From NCBI GenBank assembly GCA_021796375.1, contig JAJYJF010000018.1, positions 1 through 13,856 of the forward strand: a stretch of 13,856 nucleotides of DNA, read 5' to 3'. Of the stretch, positions 7,365-13,856 are shown in pieces. A program made the position numbers and the translations under genes. The stretch is from Chloroflexota bacterium (lineage in GTDB: Bacteria > Chloroflexota > Anaerolineae > Anaerolineales > Anaerolineaceae). Numbering within the stretch: position 1 is the stretch's first letter; every line of letters begins with the position of its first letter. Under the pieces are notes generated by a model. The model was not told the origin of the DNA and made no database searches. It saw only the letters and a program-made list of their open reading frames with translations.

Positions 7365-8729
7365 ATGCAGGAAACCTACGACATCATCATCCAGAATGGC
7401 ACGCTTGTCACCGGCCAGGGACTGCGGCGGGCGGACCTGGCGGTCAGGGGCGAGCACATCGCCGCCATTGCCCCCAGCCTGCCGGCGGCATCTGCCCGGC
7501 GGGCGATCGACGCGAAGGGCAAGTACGTCTTCCCCGGCATCATCGACGTGCACGTCCACCCCGTCTACCTGGACGATGTCGAGGACTGCTCCCGCGTCGC
7601 CGCTTATGGCGGCATCACCACCCTGCTACACTTCGCGTACGCGCGCCAGGGCGAGAGCCTGGTGGAGCAGGTCGGCAAGATGAAGGAAGACGCCCAGAAA
7701 CGGTCGCTCCTGGACTTTGGCCTGCACGGTGGGATCTGGGAGGCGGCCAAACAGGTCCCGGAAATCCCCGAGGTGATGAAGATGGGGGTCCGCACCTTCA
7801 AGTTCTTCATGACTTACCTCAAACAGGGCTGGTACACCGACGATTTCCAGCTGAGCAAGGCGATGGACCTGCTGGCCTCCCTGGGTGGGATGGCGATGGT
7901 CCACGCCGAGAACGGCGGTGGGATCGACTACCTGGAAGACAAGTACCTGAAAGGCCCGAACGCCTCGGCCAAGTTTTTCAACGCCTCGCGGCCGGCGGCT
8001 TTTGAAGAAGAGGCCATCTTCCGCGCCATCTGCCTGGCCGAGGTGATGGGCTGCCCGCTGTACATCCCGCACGTGACCTCGGCGCGGGCGCTGCGCCCCA
8101 TCCGGCGCGCCCAGGCGGACGGGCTGCCAGTTTACGCCGAGACCTGCCCGCAGTACCTGACGCTCACCGAGGAGATCCTCGAGCGGCGCGGCGCGCTGGC
8201 CAAGATCGGCCCGCCGATCCGCAGCCAGGCCGACCAGAACGCGTTATGGCAGGGCCTGCGCGACGGAACGCTTTCTGTGGTGGCATCCGACCACGCCCCC
8301 AAGGCGAAGGACCTGAACGGGGACTTCCTCACCCAGGGGTTCGGCGCGCCGCAGATCGAAACCCTGCTTCCGGTCACCTACGACTGGGCGGTCAGCCAGG
8401 GGCGGCTGAGCCTGGTGCGCCTGGCCCAGGTGCTCTCCGAGAACCCCGCGCGCATTTTCGGCCTGTACCCGCGCAAGGGGACCCTTTCGGTTGGCGCCGA
8501 CGCGGACCTGGTGATCTACGATCCGGCCCGCGAGTACACCATCCGGCCGGAGAACCAGCACAGCAAGGTGGGATACACGCTTTACGAGGGATTTAAAGTG
8601 CTGGGCTGGCCCGAGCTGAGCTTCCAGCGCGGCCAGCCGGTGTTGGAAAACGGCGAGGTCGTCCGCGCCGCGGGCAGCGGGCAGTTCCTGCCCACCCGCG
8701 AAACGCACGCCGAGCCGCTCAGCGTGTAA
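7365..8729 (+). CDS. Dihydropyrimidinase/hydantoinase-type cyclic amidohydrolase
   Basis: The 454-residue metal-dependent hydrolase belongs to the amidohydrolase superfamily, in the branch with D-hydantoinase, dihydropyrimidinase and allantoinase. It would open a cyclic amide or ureide ring in the cytoplasm. The binuclear metal site is complete: His63 and His65 (DVHVHP), Lys146 for carbamylation (RTFKFFMTY), His180 (VHAEN), His236 (IPHVTS) and Asp309 (ASDHAP). GTLSVGADADLVIYD is the usual C-terminal segment. The length matches the family (450-480). ATG 7365 is chosen for AGGAG seven bases upstream; a TTG-initiated extension to 7275 would run through intergenic repeat sequence. Its place after two molybdenum hydroxylases suggests that hydroxylation precedes ring opening. 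E. coli carries a similar pairing (hyuA with xdh genes). The exact substrate cannot be set from sequence. Confidence 0.9.
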   Translation: MQETYDIIIQNGTLVTGQGLRRADLAVRGEHIAAIAPSLPAASARRAIDAKGKYVFPGIIDVHVHPVYLDDVEDCSRVAAYGGITTLLHFAYARQGESLVEQVGKMKEDAQKRSLLDFGLHGGIWEAAKQVPEIPEVMKMGVRTFKFFMTYLKQGWYTDDFQLSKAMDLLASLGGMAMVHAENGGGIDYLEDKYLKGPNASAKFFNASRPAAFEEEAIFRAICLAEVMGCPLYIPHVTSARALRPIRRAQADGLPVYAETCPQYLTLTEEILERRGALAKIGPPIRSQADQNALWQGLRDGTLSVVASDHAPKAKDLNGDFLTQGFGAPQIETLLPVTYDWAVSQGRLSLVRLAQVLSENPARIFGLYPRKGTLSVGADADLVIYDPAREYTIRPENQHSKVGYTLYEGFKVLGWPELSFQRGQPVLENGEVVRAAGSGQFLPTRETHAEPLSV

Positions 8730-8775
8730 CCCCGCACACCCGATTAGAATTGGCGCTCGCAAGGCCAGATCCACC

Positions 8776-8819
8776 AGGCGCGGGCCGGTCTACCTTTCAT
8801 CGTAGACCGGCCCGCGCCT
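8776..8819 (+). terminator. Perfect 18-bp hairpin between convergent genes
   Basis: The arms 8776-8793 and 8802-8819 are exactly complementary over 18 bases, with an 8-base loop (CTTTCATC). The hairpin lies 46 bases after the amidohydrolase stop and 76 bases beyond the stop of the leftward lipoprotein gene, so it can serve both. Neither side has a T-run, so it is not a canonical intrinsic terminator, but position and strength favour transcription termination. Confidence 0.65.
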
Positions 8820-8895
8820 TCAGCATGGCATGCTTCGGGGTTGGTTAAAAGAACAGCGCTGCTCTCAGAGATCTCTGGTCACCCCGCCCGGAGGA

Positions 8896-9588
8896 TTACC
8901 CTCCCGCCCGGGTCTGGAGCAGCTTGATCAGGGGGTTGACGAAGACGAACGTGAACCCCCGCGAGCCGAATCCCCCGGCGCCGGGGGTTCGATTCGGGAA
9001 CGGCGTCCCCTGGAAGCGCGGTCCCGGGGTGCCGTTGCGAGGGAAACCCGCTCCCGGCGTACCGCGCGCGGGAAAGGGCGTGCCCGGGTTCTGCGTCTCG
9101 AACTGGGCAATCCGCGTGGCGCGCTGGCTGGGGTTCTGGCCGCCAAAACCGAACCCGTTCGCGCCGCCCTGGATCCCCTCCTGCTGCATCTCGCTGCGCA
9201 GGTCCGCCGTGGTTGGGGTTAGCCCCTGGATCGTCTCGATCTGGTTGCTGGTCATGTCGCTTTCGATCTGCTTATAAACCGCCTGCAGATCGCTCGCAGA
9301 GGCATTCCCCTGGGTCTCCAGAGATTGAACCCGCTGCCAGAGGGGAAGCAGCTGGGAGGCTTCCTGGGAGGTGACCGCGATGCTGGTCCCCTCCAGCTTG
9401 AGGGTGCCGTACGCCAGCTTTTCCTCCAGGGTGAGGTTGAGCGGCGCGTTCACATTCTGGGTGGCTGAGGCGCCGGGGCCTCCGGACGCTCCCGCCGGCG
9501 CCTGCGGTTTGGGCTGCGCGGAGGCGCAGCCGATCAAAACCAGGCTGCCTGCCGCGGCTGAAAATAAAATCAAGGCCAGCTTCTTCAT
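8896..9588 (-). CDS. Predicted lipoprotein with helical core and Gly/Pro/Thr-rich tail
   Basis: The 230-residue protein starts with MKKLALILFSAAAG and a lipobox LIGC, giving lipidation at Cys21 and export across the cytoplasmic membrane. A mainly helical segment follows (about 51-137, LTLEEKLAYGTLKLEG, then MTSNQIETIQGL), then a Gly/Pro/Thr-rich tail (about 168-210) with repeated GTPFP and TPGAG units, and a short hydrophobic end (FTFVFVNPLIKLL). I recall similar core segments from uncharacterised Chloroflexota proteins. The MTxxQ pattern resembles Spy/CpxP-like periplasmic proteins, but that is only a hint. ATG 9588 preceded by GAGAGGA is preferred to the in-frame GTG 9600. The gene stands alone between convergent and divergent neighbours, behind a leader full of hairpins. 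Function is not known. Confidence 0.8.
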   Translation of the reverse strand: MKKLALILFSAAAGSLVLIGCASAQPKPQAPAGASGGPGASATQNVNAPLNLTLEEKLAYGTLKLEGTSIAVTSQEASQLLPLWQRVQSLETQGNASASDLQAVYKQIESDMTSNQIETIQGLTPTTADLRSEMQQEGIQGGANGFGFGGQNPSQRATRIAQFETQNPGTPFPARGTPGAGFPRNGTPGPRFQGTPFPNRTPGAGGFGSRGFTFVFVNPLIKLLQTRAGG

Positions 9589-9604
9589 GATTCCTCTCAC
9601 AACA

Positions 9605-9706
9605 ACAGGGCAGGAACTTGATAAGTTCCTGCCCTGTGATTCATTTTCGAATGAAGTGGGCCGGCGGATAGGCTGCCGGCCCAGATTTCTCCTGACGCGC
9701 AGGAGA
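9605..9706 (-). promoter_or_regulatory. Four back-to-back stem-loops in the lipoprotein leader
   Basis: Four perfect hairpins follow one another: 9605-9619/9623-9637 (15 bp, loop GAT), 9640-9645/9650-9655 (6 bp, loop TTCG), 9657-9665/9675-9683 (9 bp), and 9688-9694/9700-9706 (7 bp). A weaker 5-bp one follows at 9726-9739. The first ends 16 bases before the lipoprotein start codon, next to its ribosome binding site. If transcription starts near 9708 (a poor TTGAGC...TTAATT promoter lies at 9745-9715 on the minus strand), all four would be in the 5' untranslated RNA. A regulatory leader, stacked terminators or a DNA-binding region are all possible. Confidence 0.5.
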
Positions 9707-9739
9707 GCACGGATAATTAACTCTAGAAACGGCGGTTTC

Positions 9740-10077
9740 GCTCAATTTTTACGGGCACGGGCGCAGGGGCAGCCCGCCGGTATCCTGCCTTACTGCTTGC
9801 CCTCGCTACCACCCCTAAGAGGATTCCCCCCACCAGAAGACTGACCGATAAAGCACTCAGCATGCAGCGATAACTCCTTTCTTGAGCTGTTTCCGTCCCT
9901 ACGTGCAGCTCATATCAACCTATGGACCAGTATAGCCGGCAAAAATGACACTTCGATGAATCTCCGGGGAAACCATTTTCTGGCCGAAAGGCCCGGACGC
10001 GGTTTTCATCCCCTGGCGGCTTTCGCGGGCGCGCCAGCCAGGCTTTCAGAATTATCAGCCCAGGCTGGCAAAACTCT
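9740..10077. other. Intergenic stretch without a recognised gene
   Basis: I see no coding region here with family-like sequence on either strand. It contains a 7-bp inverted repeat (9883-9889/9906-9912), a TATACT on the minus strand (9934-9929) that could be a -10 element for a long leftward leader, and a GGCC-GAAA-GGCC hairpin (9982-9993) enclosed by partly complementary GGGGAAACC (9966-9974) and GGTTTTCATCCCC (10001-10013). GCCAGCC (10033-10039) and GGCTGGC (10063-10069) are inverted just before the next promoter. None of these is enough to name an RNA gene. Confidence 0.5.
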
Positions 10078-10086
10078 TGCTACAAT
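10078..10086 (+). promoter_or_regulatory. Extended -10 promoter for the TPR gene
   Basis: TGCTACAAT fits an extended -10 element (TGnTATAAT with one mismatch). No good -35 hexamer lies 16-18 bases upstream, as is usual for extended -10 promoters. Transcription would start near 10093, giving a leader of about 130 bases that includes a 6-bp hairpin (10115-10120/10128-10133). Confidence 0.45.
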
Positions 10087-10223
10087 TACCGGGTACCCCT
10101 TCACAGGATTTCAGATCCCGAAGGGCGCGGGATGACCATTCGGGTCAGAGATCCGGCTCCGCGTCCATCTGAAACAAAATCGTGGGGCGTGAAGTTCGGA
10201 CGACCGCCAAAAGGAGTTTTCAA

Positions 10224-12695
10224 ATGCCTCCAGGTCTCGACCCGGGATTATTCATCGCGCCACTGCCGTCCAGCCTGGAGGCGCTGCAGGCCACCCTCAA
10301 AGCCCACGACCTCGACGGCCTGGGCCGGATTGAAGTGCGTCTGGCTTCCCTCCCCCCGGGATCCGAGCACCTCAACCTGAGCCGGGCGATCGCGTACTAC
10401 GAGGACCAGCGCGGCTGGCGCGAGAGTTCCCGCGGCCGGTATGAAAGCCTGCTGGCCCTGTACGCGGGGGACCCGGCCGCTGCCTCCCGGTTGCTGCTCG
10501 ACCTGGCAGAAACCAGCATGCGCTGGTCTGACCCCGACGAAATGCAGCGCCGCCTCGAGCAGGCTCGCGCGCTGTGCGCGCAGTCCCCAGACCCGCTCCT
10601 GGAAGCCTACCTGCTGCGCGGGGAAAGCCTGCTGGCCTGCCTGCGCGGCGATCCGCCCGCCGGCAAGCGCCGCATGGCCCAGGCCCTGGAAGCTTTTCAG
10701 AAGCTCGGCCGCTGGCCGGAAATCGCCCTGGGGCTCAACGGGATGAGCTACGCCTGCATGCTGGGCAAGCAGTGGGAAGAAGCCATCGGGTACAGCCGCC
10801 AGGGGCTGCAGGGCGATCAGGATGCCCTGCCGGCGCGCCTGCGGGGAGATCTGCTTTCCAACCACGCCTACGCCCTGCGCCGGATCAGCGGCAACCGGGT
10901 AGCCCTGCCGTGGGTGGAAGATGCCTACACCCTCCGGCTCGAGCAGCGTGACCCGCTCCTGACTGCCCGCACCGGCGTGAATCTGGCCGAAATCTACCGC
11001 GCGCTGGGCTGCCTGCACCAGGCCGGAGCCGTGCTGGAGCATGGGCTGGACGAGCTGAAAAGCGCGCGCCTGGAAGACCAGGCCGGCTCCGTTGCGAACA
11101 GCCTGGGCGCGCTGCGCTTCACCCAGGGGGATTATGCCGGCTCGCTGACCGCTTACCTGGAGGCGCTCCGCCTGGCGGTGAAGGCCGGCGAAGCCCGCAT
11201 GGAAGCGATCACCAGCATCAACCTGGGCGAGGTGTACTACCAGTGGGGAGATTACCGCGCAGCCTCGCAGTGGTACGAGCGCGCCGCCCGAGTCTACCTG
11301 GGGTCCGGAAACCGGGCAAAAGCCGTCGAAGCCTGGCTGGACGCAGCCCGCCTGATGACCTGGGTCGATTCTGGCGAAGCGCAGGCCGTTCTGGAGCGCG
11401 CCCTGCGGGAGGCGGAAGCGGGCGGGCCGGACGGCGAGCTCGTCCAGGACATCAAAACCGAGATGGACCTCCTGGGGATGGAAGAGGCTCCCCCGCGGGA
11501 GCTGCGCGTCCAGCCGCGGCCCACCCGGCTCCCCGCCCCACCCCCGCCGCCCTCGCCGGAAGAGGTGGCCGCGGCGGATGAGCGCCTCACCGGCGAGGTG
11601 AACCTGATTAATTTCTTATCCCTCCCGGAGAGCCACCTGGAGCGCGTCCAGGCGGTCCTCACCGCGGCTGCCGGCGCCAGCAAACCCGCCCTGGACGCGG
11701 CGATGGCGCGCCTGGCCGGACTCCTGCAGGGAAGCGAGCCCGCCAGCCTGACCTCGCCGCGAGTCGGGCGCCTCGCTCCGGGCCTCGACACCGACGTGAA
11801 GTGCTGCCTGGCGCTGCTCGCCGGGAGCCTGGCGGAACGCGGGGCAGATGCGCGCGCGGCGTTCGAGCCCGCGGTCGCCGCGGTGCTGGCGGCCATGCGG
11901 CTGGCGGCGGCTTTCAAGCACGCTGGCGGGGACCGGCTGCAAGCGGCGCTGGCCGAGCGCGACGTCCGCCGCCTGCCCGACCATCTCGCCGGCCTGGACC
12001 CGCTGGCGGTGGAGATGCCGGCCGAAGCGCGCGCCTGGAACAGCCTGCACAGCTATGCCATGGGACTCGCCGGTCTGCTGGCGCGCGCCCCCGCCGAAAG
12101 GCGCCGGCTGCGCCGGGACGCCGGGTTCCTCAGCCTGGTGCGTGAGCTGGTCCCCGACTGCTCCCAGCTGGCCCTGGTGGATGAAATTCTTTCCGCCCCG
12201 GCAGGCGATACGCTGCTGGTGATCCACCCCGGGCTCAAACGCGGCTACCGCGTGCGCATCGGCGAGGTGACCGGCAACTTCCAGCTTCACACCCTGCTGG
12301 CTTACCTGCTGGTAGGCGATTCGAAAGCGGGCTGGCTGCCGGGGGTGCGGCCAAACCGCCGCGTGGTAGCCGCCGCGCGGGGTACGCTCGTGCCGCCGGG
12401 AGGGCTGCTGGACCAGGGGCTGTTCAACATGGTCTCCTGGCGCGGCCTGCTGCCGGACGGGACGCTCAGCAGCGATCCCGCGACCTGGATCTGGGGAGAA
12501 GGCAGCCCTCAGGATATCCCCCGCTTCGAGGGGCAGTGGGCCATTTTAATGGGACCCCTGCCTCACCAGCGCGCGTGGAACGCCGGACCGAAATTTTCCG
12601 GCATGCGCGCCGAGTGCGTCCTGGAAGAGATTCTCCCCGAAGACGAGGTTGCACGCCTGATGGACCGCATGGCCGCAGCCGCCTCAAGTGAATAG
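10224..12695 (+). CDS. TPR-repeat protein with C-terminal domain of unknown function
   Basis: This 823-residue protein has no signal peptide or membrane segment and is probably cytoplasmic. Residues from about 50 to 400 are helical tetratricopeptide repeats; clear units include ALGLNGMSYACMLGKQWEEA (near 167), the one starting near 246 with VNLAEIYRALG, NSLGALRFTQGDYAGSLTAY (near 290) and NLGEVYYQWGDYRAASQWYE (near 330). A Pro-rich linker (about 428-447) leads to an Ala/Leu/Arg-rich helical region (about 450-655). The last 160 or so residues form a distinct domain with VIHPGLKRGYRVRIGEV, NFQLHTLLAYLL, FNMVSWRGLLPDG and WIWGEGSPQDIP followed by FEGQWAILMGP. I recall this motif set from uncharacterised proteins of other phyla but know no function. 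ATG 10224 is supported by AGGAG seven bases upstream, over GTG 10182. The protein could be a scaffold or sensor; no partner is evident nearby. Confidence 0.85.
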   Translation: MPPGLDPGLFIAPLPSSLEALQATLKAHDLDGLGRIEVRLASLPPGSEHLNLSRAIAYYEDQRGWRESSRGRYESLLALYAGDPAAASRLLLDLAETSMRWSDPDEMQRRLEQARALCAQSPDPLLEAYLLRGESLLACLRGDPPAGKRRMAQALEAFQKLGRWPEIALGLNGMSYACMLGKQWEEAIGYSRQGLQGDQDALPARLRGDLLSNHAYALRRISGNRVALPWVEDAYTLRLEQRDPLLTARTGVNLAEIYRALGCLHQAGAVLEHGLDELKSARLEDQAGSVANSLGALRFTQGDYAGSLTAYLEALRLAVKAGEARMEAITSINLGEVYYQWGDYRAASQWYERAARVYLGSGNRAKAVEAWLDAARLMTWVDSGEAQAVLERALREAEAGGPDGELVQDIKTEMDLLGMEEAPPRELRVQPRPTRLPAPPPPPSPEEVAAADERLTGEVNLINFLSLPESHLERVQAVLTAAAGASKPALDAAMARLAGLLQGSEPASLTSPRVGRLAPGLDTDVKCCLALLAGSLAERGADARAAFEPAVAAVLAAMRLAAAFKHAGGDRLQAALAERDVRRLPDHLAGLDPLAVEMPAEARAWNSLHSYAMGLAGLLARAPAERRRLRRDAGFLSLVRELVPDCSQLALVDEILSAPAGDTLLVIHPGLKRGYRVRIGEVTGNFQLHTLLAYLLVGDSKAGWLPGVRPNRRVVAAARGTLVPPGGLLDQGLFNMVSWRGLLPDGTLSSDPATWIWGEGSPQDIPRFEGQWAILMGPLPHQRAWNAGPKFSGMRAECVLEEILPEDEVARLMDRMAAAASSE

Positions 12696-12717
12696 CAGCC
12701 GCTCGCATTTGGTTTTC

Positions 12718-12726
12718 TGATATACT
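12718..12726 (+). promoter_or_regulatory. Extended -10 promoter for the SixA-like gene
   Basis: TGATATACT matches an extended -10 element (TGnTATAAT, one mismatch) in an AT-richer pocket between the TPR stop and the phosphatase start. There is no convincing -35. Transcription from about 12733 would give a leader of roughly 50 bases. Confidence 0.55.
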
Positions 12727-12783
12727 GATATTTGTTAACAGGGGACACCTGGTAGAAGAGGGAAATACGAAAGAGGCTCGCCA

Positions 12784-13278
12784 ATGAAAACGCTGCTGAT
12801 GATGCGGCACGCAAAATCATCCTGGAAAGAAAAGGACCTGAAAGACCACAAGCGCCCGCTGAGCAAGCGCGGGAAGCGCAATGCTCCCCAGATGGGAGAG
12901 CTGGTCAAAGAAAAAGAGCTCCTCCCCCAGCTGATCCTCTCTTCGGATGCCGTCCGGGCGCGCCAGACCGCGGAGCTGTTTGCCGAGGCCAGCGGGTATA
13001 CGGGTGAAATCAAGTACCTGGACGATTTCTATATGGCCGAAGCCGATGAGTACCTGGACGAGCTGAACAAGGTCCCGGATGATTTGGAGCGGGTGATGAT
13101 CATCGGCCACAATCCCGGGCTGGAGAGCCTGCTGCCCATGCTGACCAACCGGGTGGAATCGCTGCCCACCGCGGCAGTGGCTTACCTCAATCTCCCCATC
13201 GAAAGCTGGAAAAAGCTTAACAAGAAGACCCGCGCCGAGCTGATTGAAATCTGGCGGCCGAAGGAGCTGGAAGGATAA
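12784..13278 (+). CDS. SixA-like phosphohistidine phosphatase (histidine phosphatase family)
   Basis: The 164-residue protein belongs to the short, SixA-type branch of the histidine phosphatase (phosphoglycerate mutase-like) superfamily. The catalytic motif is RHAKSSW with Arg8 and His9, the latter being the phosphorylated residue. Arg58 in SSDAVRARQTAE and His109 in IIGHNPGLE complete the phosphate pocket, and RPLSKRGKRNA (24-34) is the usual second conserved block. SixA proteins remove phosphate from histidine in phosphotransfer proteins, but many relatives have other small phosphorylated substrates. The length is typical. AGAGG seven bases upstream supports ATG 12784, and an extended -10 promoter lies about 60 bases upstream. 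There is no histidine kinase or Hpt protein in the window. I do not assign sixA because orthology is unproven. Confidence 0.9.
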   Translation: MKTLLMMRHAKSSWKEKDLKDHKRPLSKRGKRNAPQMGELVKEKELLPQLILSSDAVRARQTAELFAEASGYTGEIKYLDDFYMAEADEYLDELNKVPDDLERVMIIGHNPGLESLLPMLTNRVESLPTAAVAYLNLPIESWKKLNKKTRAELIEIWRPKELEG

Positions 13279-13283
13279 AAGTC

Positions 13284-13299
13284 TTCCCGGGCCCGGGAA
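13284..13299. repeat. 16-bp perfect palindrome after the phosphatase gene
   Basis: TTCCCGGGCCCGGGAA is a perfect palindrome five bases after the SixA-like stop. Its right part can alternatively pair GCCCG (13291-13295) with CGGGC (13302-13306). A second 6-bp hairpin follows at 13322-13327/13337-13342. It could be a weak terminator or a protein-binding site; no T-run follows. Confidence 0.4.
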
Positions 13300-13350
13300 C
13301 ACGGGCGCGGCCGCTGGGGATGCCAGGTTCTGACAGCCTGGCCGCAATCC

Positions 13351-13856
13351 ATGTCCGATACGCTGGTTGAAATCCTGCTCATCCTCCTCCTCATTCTGGC
13401 GAATGGGGTGTTCGCCATGGCTGAGATGGCGCTGATTTCTGCCCGCAAGCCGCGCCTGGAACAGCGCGCCGAGGAGGGCGATACCGGCGCGCAGATCGCG
13501 CTGGAGCTGGCGAGAACCCCCAATCGGATGCTCTCCACCACCCAGATCGGGGTGTCGCTGGTGGGCATCCTGAGCGGCGCGGTCGGTGGCGCCACGCTGA
13601 CGGATCGGCTCAGCCCGCTGATCGGCCGGGTGGCGTTCCTGGCCCCTTACCAGCACGTGCTGGCGCTGGCGGCTGTCGTCCTGGTGATTACTTACCTGAC
13701 GCTGGTCATGGGCGAGCTGATCCCCAAGCGGCTCGGGCTGAACAACCCCGAGCGGGTGGCAGCGGGCATGGCCGGGCTGATGAAGTTCCTTTCCAGGCTG
13801 GCGGACCCGGTGGTGCGCCTGCTTTCCGCGTCCACCGAATTGGGCCTGCGGGCGAT
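13351..13856 (+). CDS. CNNM/CorC-family (hemolysin-like) membrane protein, N-terminal part
   Basis: The reading frame from ATG 13351 stays open to the window edge (168 codons visible), so the gene is truncated there. It encodes the CNNM transmembrane domain (DUF21) of the HlyC/CorC family, whose full proteins of about 420-450 residues add paired CBS domains and a CorC/HlyC domain and are linked to Mg2+ or other cation transport. Visible features are the first membrane helix (about 6-25), FAMAEMALISARKPRLEQ (about 21-38), the TQIGVSLVGILSGAVGG helix, a third helix near 102-120, and GELIPKRLGL (121-130), the most characteristic motif. No clear Shine-Dalgarno precedes the ATG. The gene begins 72 bases after the phosphatase stop and may share its transcript. 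Confidence 0.9.
   Translation, partial: MSDTLVEILLILLLILANGVFAMAEMALISARKPRLEQRAEEGDTGAQIALELARTPNRMLSTTQIGVSLVGILSGAVGGATLTDRLSPLIGRVAFLAPYQHVLALAAVVLVITYLTLVMGELIPKRLGLNNPERVAAGMAGLMKFLSRLADPVVRLLSASTELGLRA

Noticed and set aside
4956..7559. Long open frame on the minus strand opposite the Mo subunit
   Set aside because: It is an antisense shadow in GC-rich DNA: the composition is skewed to Gly, Arg, His and Asp, there is no family-like motif, and the plus strand encodes a complete, well-conserved protein.
9605..9739. CRISPR array or tRNA-like element at the hairpin cluster
   Set aside because: The stems are all different in sequence and there is no regular repeat-spacer spacing; no cloverleaf or CCA end can be drawn.
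9371..9844. Rightward open frame overlapping the lipoprotein gene start
   Set aside because: It is largely antisense to the signal peptide and helical core of the lipoprotein, runs through the hairpin array and shows no recognisable domain.
10132..10380. Small open frame that could be a leader peptide before the TPR gene
   Set aside because: It overlaps the TPR coding sequence out of frame, is rich in Arg, Pro and Ser as expected of a shifted GC-rich frame, and has no ribosome binding site that I can see.

Overview
The window is GC-rich, densely coding DNA with short intergenic gaps. The style suggests a member of the Chloroflexota, perhaps Anaerolineae. This is an inference from gene content (tandem molybdenum hydroxylases, a GxxExxY gene, a small helical lipoprotein type I associate with that group) and from extended -10 promoters. 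There is no rRNA or tRNA to confirm it.

Region 1 (1-8729, all + strand) is a catabolic cluster. It holds parts of two molybdenum hydroxylases of the xanthine dehydrogenase/aldehyde oxidase family. Set A is a Mo subunit (its 5' end lies outside the window) followed, with a 4-base overlap, by a fused FAD + [2Fe-2S] subunit. Set B has separate FAD, [2Fe-2S] and Mo subunits. A cyclic amidohydrolase of the dihydropyrimidinase/hydantoinase type follows. Together they look like a pathway that hydroxylates an N-heterocycle and then opens a cyclic amide ring; purines or pyrimidines are the obvious candidates, but the substrate cannot be read from sequence. Between the set B [2Fe-2S] and Mo genes sits a GxxExxY gene flanked by inverted copies of a GCAGAG-type repeat. 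It looks like a small inserted cassette, and its left repeat forms the C-terminal tail of the [2Fe-2S] protein. A third repeat copy lies between the set A and set B genes. A long perfect hairpin at 8776-8819 closes the region.

Region 2 (8896-10223) has one leftward gene, a small lipoprotein with a helical core and a Gly/Pro/Thr-rich tail. Upstream of it lies about 600 bases without a gene, including four or five back-to-back perfect stem-loops (9605-9739) immediately before the lipoprotein start, and an extended -10 promoter for the next rightward gene.

Region 3 (10224-13856, + strand) has a large TPR protein with a C-terminal domain of unknown function, a SixA-like phosphohistidine phosphatase with its own extended -10 promoter, and the first 168 codons of a CNNM/CorC-family (hemolysin-like) membrane protein that runs off the window.

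I saw no CRISPR array, transposase, phage gene or toxin-antitoxin pair. The strongest leads are the GxxExxY cassette, the reversed-order FAD/[2Fe-2S] fusion, the tandem hairpins, and the C-terminal domain of the TPR protein.
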